Position numbers and translations under genes: made by a program
Assembly (NCBI GenBank): GCA_963677695.2
Contig: CAXXUJ010000001.1
Location: forward strand, 496,001 to 560,000
DNA from: SABI01 sp963677695
GTDB lineage: Bacteria; Spirochaetota; Spirochaetia; Sphaerochaetales; Sphaerochaetaceae
Direction: 5' to 3'
DNA: 64,000 bases
Shown: one piece after another, positions 17,446 through 25,933 of the stretch
Numbering within the stretch: the first letter of the stretch is position 1
Layout: each line of letters opens with the position of its first letter
The notes under the pieces: model-generated
Databases searched by the model: none
Told to the model about the DNA's origin: nothing
The model's input: only the letters and a program-made list of their open reading frames with translations

Positions 17446-17461
17446 ATTATACCGATATCGG
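17446..17461. promoter_or_regulatory. Fic gene -10 box with adjacent palindrome
   Basis: Leftward TATAAT (17451-17446) is preceded directly by the perfect 10-bp palindrome CCGATATCGG (17452-17461). A protein bound there would cover the promoter spacer of the Fic gene. Confidence 0.45.
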
Positions 17462-17568
17462 AACGTTGTACAGTCTCCATACCGTCAGCCAGACCTGCTC
17501 ATATATAAAGCCTTACCTGCAGTATAGGCGCAGGTGTATGATGAAGATGTACTGCAGGGAGGGATATT

Positions 17569-18060
17569 ATGATGAAACGGATCCTGATTCTCATACTTGT
17601 GTTATCTGCGGTTGCAGGAGGTCTTTTTGCAGCCGATACTTCTGAAGATTATTATTGGGGAGGAGGACTTTCTGTCATATCTCCCGGTCTTCCGGTTGCT
17701 GCGAAGATCGTCTATCAGAGAGATACCTGGGGATGGCAGGGAGAGGCCAACTATTTCTATCTTCTCGGCATGCTGAGGTTTGACGGACGGGCTGTGATCA
17801 AAAGCTTCGGCAGGGCGGACCTCTACGGCTTCGCAGGAGTCACCCTGAACCATTTCAACGGTTTCAACGAGGAACACCCCTACCTTGAATTCATTCTATC
17901 CGCCGACGTGGGAGGTGGAGCCGACTGGAGGTTCACCGACCATCTGAGCGTGGGAGTCGAAGGCGGCCTTCTGATCCCCTTCTGGTGTAACAGGGGGCTT
18001 GATCAGTTCGACAACTCGGGGCTGATGGTTGCCAACCTCTACATGCTCTACTGGTTTTAG
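17569..18060 (+). CDS. Small predicted outer-membrane beta-barrel protein
   Basis: 163 residues, not matched to a named family. A clear signal peptide (MKRILILILVLSAVAGGLFA, then ADTSED) is followed by alternating hydrophobic strands rich in Gly, Tyr and Trp. The protein ends in YMLYWF with a terminal Phe, the usual signal for outer-membrane barrel insertion. GGGAGGG precedes the ATG; a second ATG follows immediately. It is monocistronic, about 90 bp upstream of the ubiD homologue with a possible separate promoter. Function unknown. Confidence 0.7.
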   Translation: MMKRILILILVLSAVAGGLFAADTSEDYYWGGGLSVISPGLPVAAKIVYQRDTWGWQGEANYFYLLGMLRFDGRAVIKSFGRADLYGFAGVTLNHFNGFNEEHPYLEFILSADVGGGADWRFTDHLSVGVEGGLLIPFWCNRGLDQFDNSGLMVANLYMLYWF

Positions 18061-18151
18061 ATTCAAGGAAGGGAAGAAATCGATATTCTTTGACTGAAAA
18101 GCAAGCTCGGGTCACTGTAAGATACCTCTTTTTTCTGATACACTACCGTTC

Positions 18152-19603
18152 ATGGCGTATAAGAATCTGCAGGAATATATAAAAGCCCTCGAAGAGGCCG
18201 GTCAGCTTGTGAGAATCTCCCGGGAGATCGATCCTTATCTCGAGATCACAGAAGTCACCGACAGGGTGAGCAAGGCAGGCGGACCTGCCCTCCTCTTCGA
18301 GAATGTGAAGGGGAGCGACTACCCTGTGCTGATGAATGCGATGGGTTCCTATGAACGTATCGCGATGGCTCTCAGCTGTGAGAGCCTGGAAGAGAAGCAG
18401 AAGGAGATCCATGACCTGATCCTCTGGGCTTTCGCCCAGAGTCGCGGTATCGATATCACATCGGTGCTGGGCAAGCTCTCCCTGGTGCGCTCCTTCTTTC
18501 CCCGTACGGTGAAAAAGGCGGTCTGTCAGGAGGTGGTGGAAAAGAATCCCGACCTGAACACCTTGCCTATCCTCACCTGCTGGCCTCAGGATGGAGGGCC
18601 GTTTGTCACCCTCCCGGTCGTCTTCACCCGGGACCCCGAAACGGGAGCGCAGAATGCGGGAATGTACCGCCTGCAGCGGTACGATGCAACTACCACAGGG
18701 ATGCACTGGCATATCCACAAGGACGGTTCCCATTTCTACCAGAAATACAAGGAGAAGGGAGAAAGGATGCCGGTGTCAGTTGCTCTCGGAGGAGACCCCG
18801 CCATCACCTACGCCTCTACAGCCCCCCTTCCTGAAGGGGTATATGAGATGCTGTTCGCAGGCTTTCTCAGAGGAAAGCCTGTCGATATGGTAAAGTGCGT
18901 GACAAACGATCTGAAGGTTCCAGCCGATGCCGAATTCGTTCTCGAAGGATATGTCGATCCCTCAGAACCTCTCAAAACCGAGGGACCGTTCGGAGATCAC
19001 ACAGGGTACTACTCCCTTGCAGACCGATACCCCGTCTTCCATGTCGAGTGCATCACACACAGAAAGAACGCTGTCTACCCGGCTACCGTGGTTGGAAAAC
19101 CTCCGATGGAGGACTGCTACATGGCCAAGGCGACAGAGCGTCTCTTCCTCCCTATCCTTCAGCTCGTCATTCCCGATATCATAGATATGGAACTGCCGCT
19201 GTCGGGAGTGTTCCACAACTGTGCGATCGTATCGATCAGAAAACGGTACCCCGGTCAGGTAAGAAAAGTGCTCTCCAGTCTCTGGGGACTGGGACAGATG
19301 ATGTACACGAAGATGATCATCGTTGTCGATCACACGGTCGATGTCCATGACCTTGCCACCGTGGCCTGGAAGGTATTCAACAATATAGACGCTTCACGGG
19401 ATCTCGTGTTGTCAGAGGGACCGCTGGATGCCCTGGATCACGCCTCCCCGAGGCCGCTGTACGGCACACGGCTCGGCATCGATGCAACCAAGAAGAATGA
19501 GATGGACGGTCATATGCGCACCTGGCCCGATGATATCGTGATGAGTGAAGAAGTGAAAGAAAGGATCGATCAGATCTGGGACTCACTGGGACTGGACGGC
19601 TGA
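18152..19603 (+). CDS. mqnL: UbiD-family prenylated-FMN decarboxylase, MqnL-like
   Basis: 483 residues, full length for UbiD. Family marks: NAGMYRLQ near residue 169, EGPFGDHTGYYSLADRYPVF near 275-295, GKPPMED near 317, and the Met-Glu-Leu-Pro segment ahead of a C-terminal hexamerisation helix. UbiD enzymes decarboxylate aromatic or alpha-beta unsaturated acids using prenyl-FMN made by UbiX. Next to UbiA and UbiX homologues it matches the late set of the futalosine menaquinone route (MqnL/MqnP/MqnM), hence the symbol; the substrate is inferred. There is no Shine-Dalgarno, and a TACACT at 18139-18144 lies 7 nt before the ATG, so the mRNA may be leaderless. Confidence 0.88.
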   Translation: MAYKNLQEYIKALEEAGQLVRISREIDPYLEITEVTDRVSKAGGPALLFENVKGSDYPVLMNAMGSYERIAMALSCESLEEKQKEIHDLILWAFAQSRGIDITSVLGKLSLVRSFFPRTVKKAVCQEVVEKNPDLNTLPILTCWPQDGGPFVTLPVVFTRDPETGAQNAGMYRLQRYDATTTGMHWHIHKDGSHFYQKYKEKGERMPVSVALGGDPAITYASTAPLPEGVYEMLFAGFLRGKPVDMVKCVTNDLKVPADAEFVLEGYVDPSEPLKTEGPFGDHTGYYSLADRYPVFHVECITHRKNAVYPATVVGKPPMEDCYMAKATERLFLPILQLVIPDIIDMELPLSGVFHNCAIVSIRKRYPGQVRKVLSSLWGLGQMMYTKMIIVVDHTVDVHDLATVAWKVFNNIDASRDLVLSEGPLDALDHASPRPLYGTRLGIDATKKNEMDGHMRTWPDDIVMSEEVKERIDQIWDSLGLDG

Positions 19604-19608
19604 ATACC

Positions 19609-20469
19609 ATGAGAGAGAACCCTCCCCGCCTGATCCGTATCTCTCAGGCGGTCATGATTCAGCACACACTCTTCTCACTCCCCTTCGCGGCAGCTGCCCT
19701 CCTCTTTGAAACAGGAGGCGTCATTCCCGTCAGGAAAGTGATTCTTATCTTCCTCGCACTCTTCGGTGCGAGAAACGGAGCGAACGCGCTCAACCGTCTC
19801 ATCGATCACCACATCGATGCACGCAATAAGAGAACGGAAAACAGGGACCTCCCTTCGGGACGTCTTGAAAGAAAGGACCTCTGGGTATTCGCCCTCTTCT
19901 GCCTACTGCTTCTTGCAGTGAGCGCATACCTTCTTAATCCCCTCTGCTTCGCCCTCCTCCCCGTCGCCCTTGCGATGATTATCATCTACTCCTACACGAA
20001 GCGATTCACCTACCTCTGCCACTATGTGTTAGGTGCCACGGTAGCTATCGCTCCTATGGGAACGCTGCTGGCACTGAACGGCTTCTTCCGTTTTGATTAT
20101 TTCCTGATTGCAGCCGCTGTCGCACTCTGGGTGGCAGGTTTTGATATCATATACGCCTGTCAGGACATCGAATTTGACAGAGAGGAGGGACTGCACTCTA
20201 TACCCTCGAGATTCGGCATGAAGAACGCACTCATCCTGGCCGCCCTTTCACACGCCGCCGCCTGGCTCCTTTTCATCCTCTGGGGCTTCTCGTATGGCGT
20301 CGGACCCCTGTACTATACGGGCTGCGCTGTGATTGCCCTCCTCCTTGTTATCGAACATGCGATCGTAGCTCCCGGAAAGATGAAACACATTACAAAGGCG
20401 GCGTATCATATCAACGAAGCGGTGGGAGTGATCTTCTTTCTCTTCGCAGCTCTGGAGGTATATATCTGA
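19609..20469 (+). CDS. mqnP: UbiA-family prenyltransferase, MqnP-like
   Basis: 286 residues with about eight transmembrane helices. Both Asp-rich motifs for Mg-pyrophosphate are present: NRLIDHHIDARNKRT near residue 62, and YACQDIEFDREEGLHSIP near residue 182. The second motif is close to that of 4-hydroxybenzoate polyprenyltransferases. It attaches a polyprenyl chain to an aromatic acid in the membrane. It starts 5 bp after ubiD and overlaps ubiX by one base. With UbiD and UbiX it would prenylate and then decarboxylate a naphthoate-type quinone precursor. Confidence 0.88.
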   Translation: MRENPPRLIRISQAVMIQHTLFSLPFAAAALLFETGGVIPVRKVILIFLALFGARNGANALNRLIDHHIDARNKRTENRDLPSGRLERKDLWVFALFCLLLLAVSAYLLNPLCFALLPVALAMIIIYSYTKRFTYLCHYVLGATVAIAPMGTLLALNGFFRFDYFLIAAAVALWVAGFDIIYACQDIEFDREEGLHSIPSRFGMKNALILAALSHAAAWLLFILWGFSYGVGPLYYTGCAVIALLLVIEHAIVAPGKMKHITKAAYHINEAVGVIFFLFAALEVYI

Positions 20470-21044
20470 TGAGAAGAATCGTCATTGCCGTCACCGGTGC
20501 AACCGGAAGCATCTACGCCGTACGCCTCGTACAGAGACTGCTGAAAAACAAAGATATCGAACTTCACCTGGTGATCTCCTCCTGGGGAGAGGAAGTGATG
20601 AAAAGGGAGACAGGAGTCTCTTCATCCGAGTGGATAGATTCCCTTGGTTCCGAAAGGGTCTTCTGTCATGCACACTCAGACCTTGCCGCCCCCATCTCGA
20701 GCGGTTCATTCCGCTTTGAGAGCATGGTGATCATCCCCTGCTCGATGGGAACGCTCTCGGCGGTAGCCTCGGGCCTTGCCTCCAATCTCATAGAGCGCTC
20801 TGCCTCTGTTGCACTGAAGGAGAGAAGGCGTCTCATCCTCGTAGCACGGGAAAGCCCCCTCAGCGCCATTCACCTGAATCAGATGCTGACACTCACCCAT
20901 GCCGGTGCCATGATACTCCCCCCTGTCCCCGCTTTCTACAACAGACCTGAAACCATCGAAGACGTAATCGATACAACAGTAGAAAGGGTATTGGATGCCC
21001 TTTCGATAGAAGATATGAACATCACACGCTGGAGAGATGAATGA
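20469..21044 (+). CDS. mqnM: UbiX-type flavin prenyltransferase, MqnM-like
   Basis: 191 residues. FMN-binding VTGATGSIYAVRL at the N-terminus, IIPCSMGTLSAVASGLASNLIERS in the middle (split here as PCSMGT and SNLIERSA), RRLILVARESPL and HLNQMLTL follow. It makes prenylated FMN from dimethylallyl phosphate and FMN, the cofactor of the adjacent UbiD. Start and stop codons overlap both neighbours, so it is translated in step with ubiA and the binding protein gene. Confidence 0.92.
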   Translation: MRRIVIAVTGATGSIYAVRLVQRLLKNKDIELHLVISSWGEEVMKRETGVSSSEWIDSLGSERVFCHAHSDLAAPISSGSFRFESMVIIPCSMGTLSAVASGLASNLIERSASVALKERRRLILVARESPLSAIHLNQMLTLTHAGAMILPPVPAFYNRPETIEDVIDTTVERVLDALSIEDMNITRWRDE

Positions 21045-21955
21045 AGAAATTTTTCATGATCGTACTGCTGACAACATGCATCCTTGCAGGTGCATTCGCT
21101 CAGGCTGCCGCAGAAGCGCAGCCGCTTAGAATCGGGATCATGCCCGATGTAGATTCCCTTCCCATGCAGCTCGCTGCAACCGAAGGACTCTTTGAAACTG
21201 AAGGAGCTCAGGTAGAGCTCATCCCCTTCCGCTCCCCCGTTGAACGGGACGCCGCCTTCCAGGCAGGCGAACTCGACGGTATGGTTGGTGACACTCTCGG
21301 TGCCTTCTTCCTTCGCGAAGCCGGTTTCGATACCGTGATCACTTCGATCACCAACGGCAGGTACGGCATTGCAGCCAACCCCGTGGACGGCGCTGCAAAG
21401 CTCAGCGATCTGGCAGGAAAGGAAGTTGCGGTGAGCAGGAACACGATCATCGAATACATCGCAGATGAATTGATGAAAGCGAGTCCGGCAGTTCTGATGG
21501 CTATCCCGAAGATCCCTGTGAGAATGGAGATGCTCCTCAATGGAAGTATCGCAGGCGCATGCCTGCCCGAACCCCTCTACTCAATCGCGGTCTCAAAAGG
21601 GGCCGTAGCTCTTGCAGACAGCACTCAGCTTGATGAGGTTCCGGGAGTGATGATCTTCACGACCTCATCAGTTGCTGAAAAAGCTGATGCACTCACAGCC
21701 TTCTACCGCGCCTACGCCGAAGCGTGCAGCAGGATCAATGAGAATCCCAAGGATTACCGGGACTTCCTTGTTACAGCTGCCGGGGTTCCAGAAGATATCA
21801 GGGACGAATTCGTCTTCGTCACCTACGACATGCCCCGTCTGCCCGAGAGCTCCCAGGTCATGGAAGTGGAGAAGTGGCTGACAGACAGAGATCTCATCAC
21901 ACACACCTTCTCGTACGACGAGATGACAGATTCCTCGGTGGTGGAGAGCCTGTAA
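21041..21955 (+). CDS. ABC importer substrate-binding protein, SsuA/NMT1-like
   Basis: 304 residues. Signal peptide (MKKFFMIVLLTTCILAGAFA). The mature protein begins PLRIGIMPDVDSLPMQLAATEGLFE and has DGMVGDTLGAFFL and VAVSRNTIIEYIADEL, matching the NMT1/TauA/SsuA group that carries small sulfonates, pyrimidines or aromatic acids. The start overlaps the ubiX stop by 4 bp. Together with the two genes after it, it forms a complete importer within the quinone operon. A role in scavenging a naphthoate or other quinone precursor is inferred from that linkage only. Confidence 0.85.
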   Translation: MKKFFMIVLLTTCILAGAFAQAAAEAQPLRIGIMPDVDSLPMQLAATEGLFETEGAQVELIPFRSPVERDAAFQAGELDGMVGDTLGAFFLREAGFDTVITSITNGRYGIAANPVDGAAKLSDLAGKEVAVSRNTIIEYIADELMKASPAVLMAIPKIPVRMEMLLNGSIAGACLPEPLYSIAVSKGAVALADSTQLDEVPGVMIFTTSSVAEKADALTAFYRAYAEACSRINENPKDYRDFLVTAAGVPEDIRDEFVFVTYDMPRLPESSQVMEVEKWLTDRDLITHTFSYDEMTDSSVVESL

Positions 21956-22701
21956 TGGTCTCGATTCAGGGGCTCAGCTTCTCCTATCACGGTACACCTC
22001 TGTTCGACTCGCTTGACCACTCCTTCGCTTCGGGGAAGATACATGCGGTCATCGGTCGATCGGGGTGCGGGAAGACGACGCTCCTTTACCTCCTCTCTTC
22101 CCTCCTGCAGCCGCAGGGGGGAACCCTCTATTTCTCAGAAACAAATCTCAGTGAACCGTTCAATGAAAGAGCGATCATCCTTCAGGACTACGGAATCCTC
22201 CCCTGGAAGAGGGTGGAGGATAATATCACACTGGGGCTGACCCTCAGAGGGGACAGCACTGAAGAAAAGAGAAGGAAAAGCGAGAGGGTGATGGCCGAAC
22301 TCGGGATTTCCTCACTCAAGAGAGCCTTCCCCGACCGCCTGTCGGGAGGGGAAAAACAGCGATGCGCTATTGCGCGTGCCCTGGTCACCGAACCAAAGCT
22401 GCTGCTGCTGGATGAACCCTTTTCAGCACTCGATGCGATGAACAGGGAACAGATGCAGGAAACATTACTTGATCTTTCGACACATCACGAGATGACCTCT
22501 ATCATTGTCACCCACAGTATCGAGGAGGCTGCCTACCTTGCCGATTACATTCATGTGATGGAACGAAAAGAGGGTGGTACAGCGCGCTTTGCTCCGGTGG
22601 TGGAGAACAAACACGTAAAAGAGAAGAACTACAGGAGTAGTGAGGAGTACTTTGCGGTATGCAATGAGACCCGATCCCTCCTTCAGGGAGGGAAAGGATG
22701 A
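21955..22701 (+). CDS. ABC importer ATPase, SsuB/TauB-like
   Basis: 248 residues from ATG 21955, which shares its A with the stop of the binding protein. Walker A GRSGCGKTTLLYLLS, Q-loop LQDYGILPW, signature LSGGEKQRCAIARAL, Walker B LLLLDEPFSALD, switch His in VTHSIEEA. It energises import through the permease encoded next. The Q-loop sequence and the SIEEAxxLAD tail are typical of the nitrate/sulfonate/taurine family. Confidence 0.92.
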   Translation: MVSIQGLSFSYHGTPLFDSLDHSFASGKIHAVIGRSGCGKTTLLYLLSSLLQPQGGTLYFSETNLSEPFNERAIILQDYGILPWKRVEDNITLGLTLRGDSTEEKRRKSERVMAELGISSLKRAFPDRLSGGEKQRCAIARALVTEPKLLLLDEPFSALDAMNREQMQETLLDLSTHHEMTSIIVTHSIEEAAYLADYIHVMERKEGGTARFAPVVENKHVKEKNYRSSEEYFAVCNETRSLLQGGKG

Positions 22702-23423
22702 AGAAAGCTGTCCTCATCCTCATAGCCCTGTGGTACCTCACAGCCTTCCTCACGGCAAAGCCATTCCTCCCCTATCCCCATGATGTCATCATCCACCTTG
22801 TGACAGAGACTCTGGAGGGGAACATGCTCCATCATTTCCTTATCTCCGCTTTCCGCATCTTTGCTGCTACCCTCCTTGCAGTCATTCCCGCAGCCCTCCT
22901 CGGACTCTCAGCAGGGAGAAATGAAAAGGCTGACAGCATCGTCTCCCCCTTTGCCTATGTGCTCTACCCTATCCCGAAAGTGGCACTGCTGCCCCTCATC
23001 ATGCTCTTTTTAGGACTGGGAAACCTCTCCAAGATATTCCTGATTTCTCTAATCATCTTCTTTCAGCTCTACTTCGTTATACGCGATGCAGCGAAATCGA
23101 TCGACAGACGCTATCTCGACTCAGTGAGATCACTCGGTGCAAACCGGGCGGAACTCCTTGTTCACGTCATCGTTCCCGCCGTCCTCCCCTCCTTCTTTAC
23201 CGCTCTCAGGGTCTCGACAGGGACCGCCACGGCAGTACTCTTCCTCGCTGAAACCTTCGCGACAGTGAACGGCCTCGGCTACCTCATCATGGATGCCTGG
23301 GCGAGGATGAACTATCTTGATATGTATGGGGCCATGGTATCGCTCTCACTCCTTGCAGCCCTGATGTTCACCCTCATATCGTTGCTGGACAGAATCCTCT
23401 GTCCGCAGCGGCATCAGAAGTGA
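22698..23423 (+). CDS. ABC importer permease, SsuC/TauC-like
   Basis: 241 residues, about six transmembrane helices. The EAA-type cytoplasmic loop is SVRSLGANRAELLVHVIVPAVLPS near residues 137-160. The start overlaps the ATPase stop by 4 bp. It is the last gene of the 18152-23423 operon, where all five junctions are 5 bp or less or overlap. It meets the LacI gene tail to tail. Confidence 0.9.
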   Translation: MKKAVLILIALWYLTAFLTAKPFLPYPHDVIIHLVTETLEGNMLHHFLISAFRIFAATLLAVIPAALLGLSAGRNEKADSIVSPFAYVLYPIPKVALLPLIMLFLGLGNLSKIFLISLIIFFQLYFVIRDAAKSIDRRYLDSVRSLGANRAELLVHVIVPAVLPSFFTALRVSTGTATAVLFLAETFATVNGLGYLIMDAWARMNYLDMYGAMVSLSLLAALMFTLISLLDRILCPQRHQK

Positions 23424-23454
23424 CACAGAGAGAAAAAAACTGCTGAGAAAAGAA

Positions 23455-24471
23455 TTACAGAAGATCCTTCACTGAATCCCGCTCGACGAGACGAACAGGG
23501 AGCGTGACATGGTGGGGAGTCACTGTCTTACCTTCTATGAGTTTGATCAGCATATCGACTGCGAACCTTCCCTTCTCTCCGGTTTCCTGATGGATTGTGG
23601 TGATCCCGGGAGTAACGATACGGGCAAAGATCGAATCATCAAAACCCACAACCGAAATATCTTCGGGAACTCTGATCCCGATCTCATGATAGTACGAGAT
23701 TGCTTCGGAAGCGTAATAATCAGAAGTACAGAAAAGCGCGGTACATGAGGAGTCAACAGAAGCAAGCTCACGGTAGAGTCTATAGCGCTCTTCCTTCACC
23801 ATCGAGAGGGCTGAAAAAGAGGAATGGGTAAGGGGGAAGCCCTGATCTGCATACGCTTCTCTCATTCCCTGAAAGCGTTTGATATCTGCCGCTTCAAGGG
23901 CTGAGGCCAGGAACCTGATATCCCGATGACCTTTCGAGAGCAGATGCTTCGCTACAAGATACCCCGCTCTCTTGTCCTCGATACCGATACGGTAGTAATG
24001 CATGTCATCTTCAACATCATAACTGTCAATGCAGACGACGGGACAGGATACTTCTTTATTGAGCCGGGGGATCACAGAGCGGGGTACCCAGAGAATAATG
24101 AGACCTGCGAGTTTCCACGACTTCACGAACCTGAGAACTTCGTTCTCGTCGTTGGTCGTATGAACCATCATGAAATAACCCATTTTCCGCAGTTCCCATT
24201 CGATATTACCAAGAATGGTCGAGGAGAACGGGTCTTCCAGCTGCGTTTCATTGCGTCGGGTTTCAGAGTAGAAGAGAACACCGACAATCCGGGAATTCTC
24301 ATGAGCGAGAATCGAGGCCGCCATGTTCGGCGCATAGTTCACCTCATCAAGATAGGCTTCCACCTTTTTCCGTGTCTCGGGAGAGACCTTGTTGAGTCTC
24401 CCGTGAATGACATTTGAGACAGTGGTCGGGCTTACGCCCGCTCTCTTCGAGATTTCCTTGATTGTTGACAT
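23455..24471 (-). CDS. LacI-family transcriptional regulator of the GH4/ABC sugar operon
   Basis: 338 residues. HTH at 2-26 (TIKEISKRAGVSPTTVSNVI) followed by a conventional hinge (NMAASILAHENSRIVGVLF), which in PurR-type proteins inserts Leu into a central CpG step. Effector domain about 60-335. It lies downstream of the GH4 operon but separated by a terminator (24505-24536). The two CpG-centred perfect palindromes at the operon promoter (29092 and 29165) fit its hinge type (inference). Confidence 0.9.
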   Translation of the reverse strand: MSTIKEISKRAGVSPTTVSNVIHGRLNKVSPETRKKVEAYLDEVNYAPNMAASILAHENSRIVGVLFYSETRRNETQLEDPFSSTILGNIEWELRKMGYFMMVHTTNDENEVLRFVKSWKLAGLIILWVPRSVIPRLNKEVSCPVVCIDSYDVEDDMHYYRIGIEDKRAGYLVAKHLLSKGHRDIRFLASALEAADIKRFQGMREAYADQGFPLTHSSFSALSMVKEERYRLYRELASVDSSCTALFCTSDYYASEAISYYHEIGIRVPEDISVVGFDDSIFARIVTPGITTIHQETGEKGRFAVDMLIKLIEGKTVTPHHVTLPVRLVERDSVKDLL

Positions 24472-24504
24472 GTGCCTACTATATGATTCTCTCTCTTCTT
24501 TGTC

Positions 24505-24536
24505 AAAAACCCCCGAAAACTATTTCGAGGGTTTTT
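24505..24536 (-). terminator. Strong terminator of the GH4/ABC operon
   Basis: AAAAACCCCCGAAA (24505-24518) pairs with TTTCGAGGGTTTTT (24523-24536) with one mismatch and a 4-nt loop. The flanking A and T runs make it potentially bidirectional. It lies directly after the GH4 stop codon. Confidence 0.9.
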
Positions 24537-24541
24537 ACAAT

Positions 24542-25897
24542 TTATTTCAGATATCCGAGCCACTTACTCTGGACATCCATCATTCGGTCCACCATTTCTT
24601 CGATATGCGAGACCTGGTTCACTACAGGATTTGCAATAATCGCCTGAATGGCAGCTTCTTTGCTCTTGTTGATCACGGCCTCTGCCGTAAGATCATACAC
24701 ACCGCAGTAGTTTCTCAAGAGAGCGAGATACCCTTTATTCAGAGAGGGCACCTTGATACCGGTAACCCCACGGCTGTCAATGATTCCGGGAATCTCAACA
24801 GCAACCCAGGAAGGGAGATCCTCAATATATCCCTCATTGAGAATATTGACTGCAGATTCCTCGAAGCCTGCATTTGTTACCATTCCCTCGATCATGGGGA
24901 TTGCCCGTTCGTGCGTCTTATCGGAGATTTCCGCCTTGTGTTCCACACGGAGGGATGCCTGATAGTAGTCATAGAAATCCATGATACCCCGGTGATCCAC
25001 AACGTCCCATGCCCAGGAGACATATTCACCGAAGTGAGAATCTGTCGTGATGGGAAGGAGATGGTAGTGCTCGAGCATGAACTTTCCAATTCTGCGGTCT
25101 GCCCAGTCGAAACGACTCTTACGGGTATCACCCTTTTTAACGAACTCTTCGGATGTATCCATCTTACCGGTCTTCAGGTAGGTATCAAAGTGATCGGAAT
25201 ACCCGATTTCAGATCTGAAGAAGGCGTCGGCTTTCTCAAGCACTTCTGGATAGAGATCCTTTCCACTCTTCGCATCCTTCAGCTCGTACATGCAGCTGAA
25301 GTGATTGAGACCCGCTGCGCGGAAAGAAAGATCTTCGATATCCCTATCGAGCATTCTCGGGAGCCAGCGGCTCAGCCAGCCGATTTCGTGGCACATACCG
25401 ACGAATTTCGCCTGAGGATACTTTCTTTTCACCGTTGTGGTGATAGCCGTCATCGGGTTCGAGTAGTTGAAAATCCAGGCATCGGGACAGATATCCATGG
25501 CATCGCCGACGATGTCCAGAATAGGAGGAATGATCCTGAGTGAGTGGAATACTCCACCGGGTCCTCCGTTCTCACCATACACCTGGTGGATTCCGTACTG
25601 CATAGGAACTTTCCAGTCATTATCCCACAGCTTGAACCGATCCCCCACCTCAATGGAGGAGATGATATAGTTTGCACCCTTGAAAGCTTCTTTGCGATTC
25701 AATGTCGAATTGACACTGAAATCAAGATTATGCTCCTGAATATACTTTTCAGCGATCTTATGCACCTTCTTGACTGCTTCGTCGTTGATATCAAGAAGCG
25801 TGACTTCACATCCTGAAAGCACCTTGCTCTGGAAGATATCTCCGAGCATGCCAAGGCCAAACTGGAGACTCCCTGCTCCTACAAGTACGATTTTCAT
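24542..25897 (-). CDS. Family GH4 glycosidase (NAD- and Mn-dependent), CHEI type
   Basis: 451 residues, full length. Rossmann start MKIVLVGAGSLQFG, GH4 motif FNYSNPMTA near residue 143, and the metal-binding signature CHEI at C169-H170-E171-I172. In GH4 this four-residue motif tracks specificity: CHEV is known from Thermotoga AglA-type alpha-glucosidases, CHSV from alpha-galactosidases, and CDMP/CNVP from phospho-glucosidases. So a non-phosphorylated alpha-glucoside-type substrate is most likely, which agrees with the ABC (not PTS) importer in the same operon. It is cytoplasmic and the last gene of the operon. Confidence 0.88.
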   Translation of the reverse strand: MKIVLVGAGSLQFGLGMLGDIFQSKVLSGCEVTLLDINDEAVKKVHKIAEKYIQEHNLDFSVNSTLNRKEAFKGANYIISSIEVGDRFKLWDNDWKVPMQYGIHQVYGENGGPGGVFHSLRIIPPILDIVGDAMDICPDAWIFNYSNPMTAITTTVKRKYPQAKFVGMCHEIGWLSRWLPRMLDRDIEDLSFRAAGLNHFSCMYELKDAKSGKDLYPEVLEKADAFFRSEIGYSDHFDTYLKTGKMDTSEEFVKKGDTRKSRFDWADRRIGKFMLEHYHLLPITTDSHFGEYVSWAWDVVDHRGIMDFYDYYQASLRVEHKAEISDKTHERAIPMIEGMVTNAGFEESAVNILNEGYIEDLPSWVAVEIPGIIDSRGVTGIKVPSLNKGYLALLRNYCGVYDLTAEAVINKSKEAAIQAIIANPVVNQVSHIEEMVDRMMDVQSKWLGYLK

Positions 25898-25933
25898 ATT
25901 GCGATTTCCTCCTACCGGCCTCAGCCGGCATGT

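Noticed and set aside
24407..25543. Long open frame of 378 codons on the plus strand
   Set aside because: It lies antisense within the GH4 gene, which has full-length family motifs on the minus strand. The plus-strand translation shows no domain.
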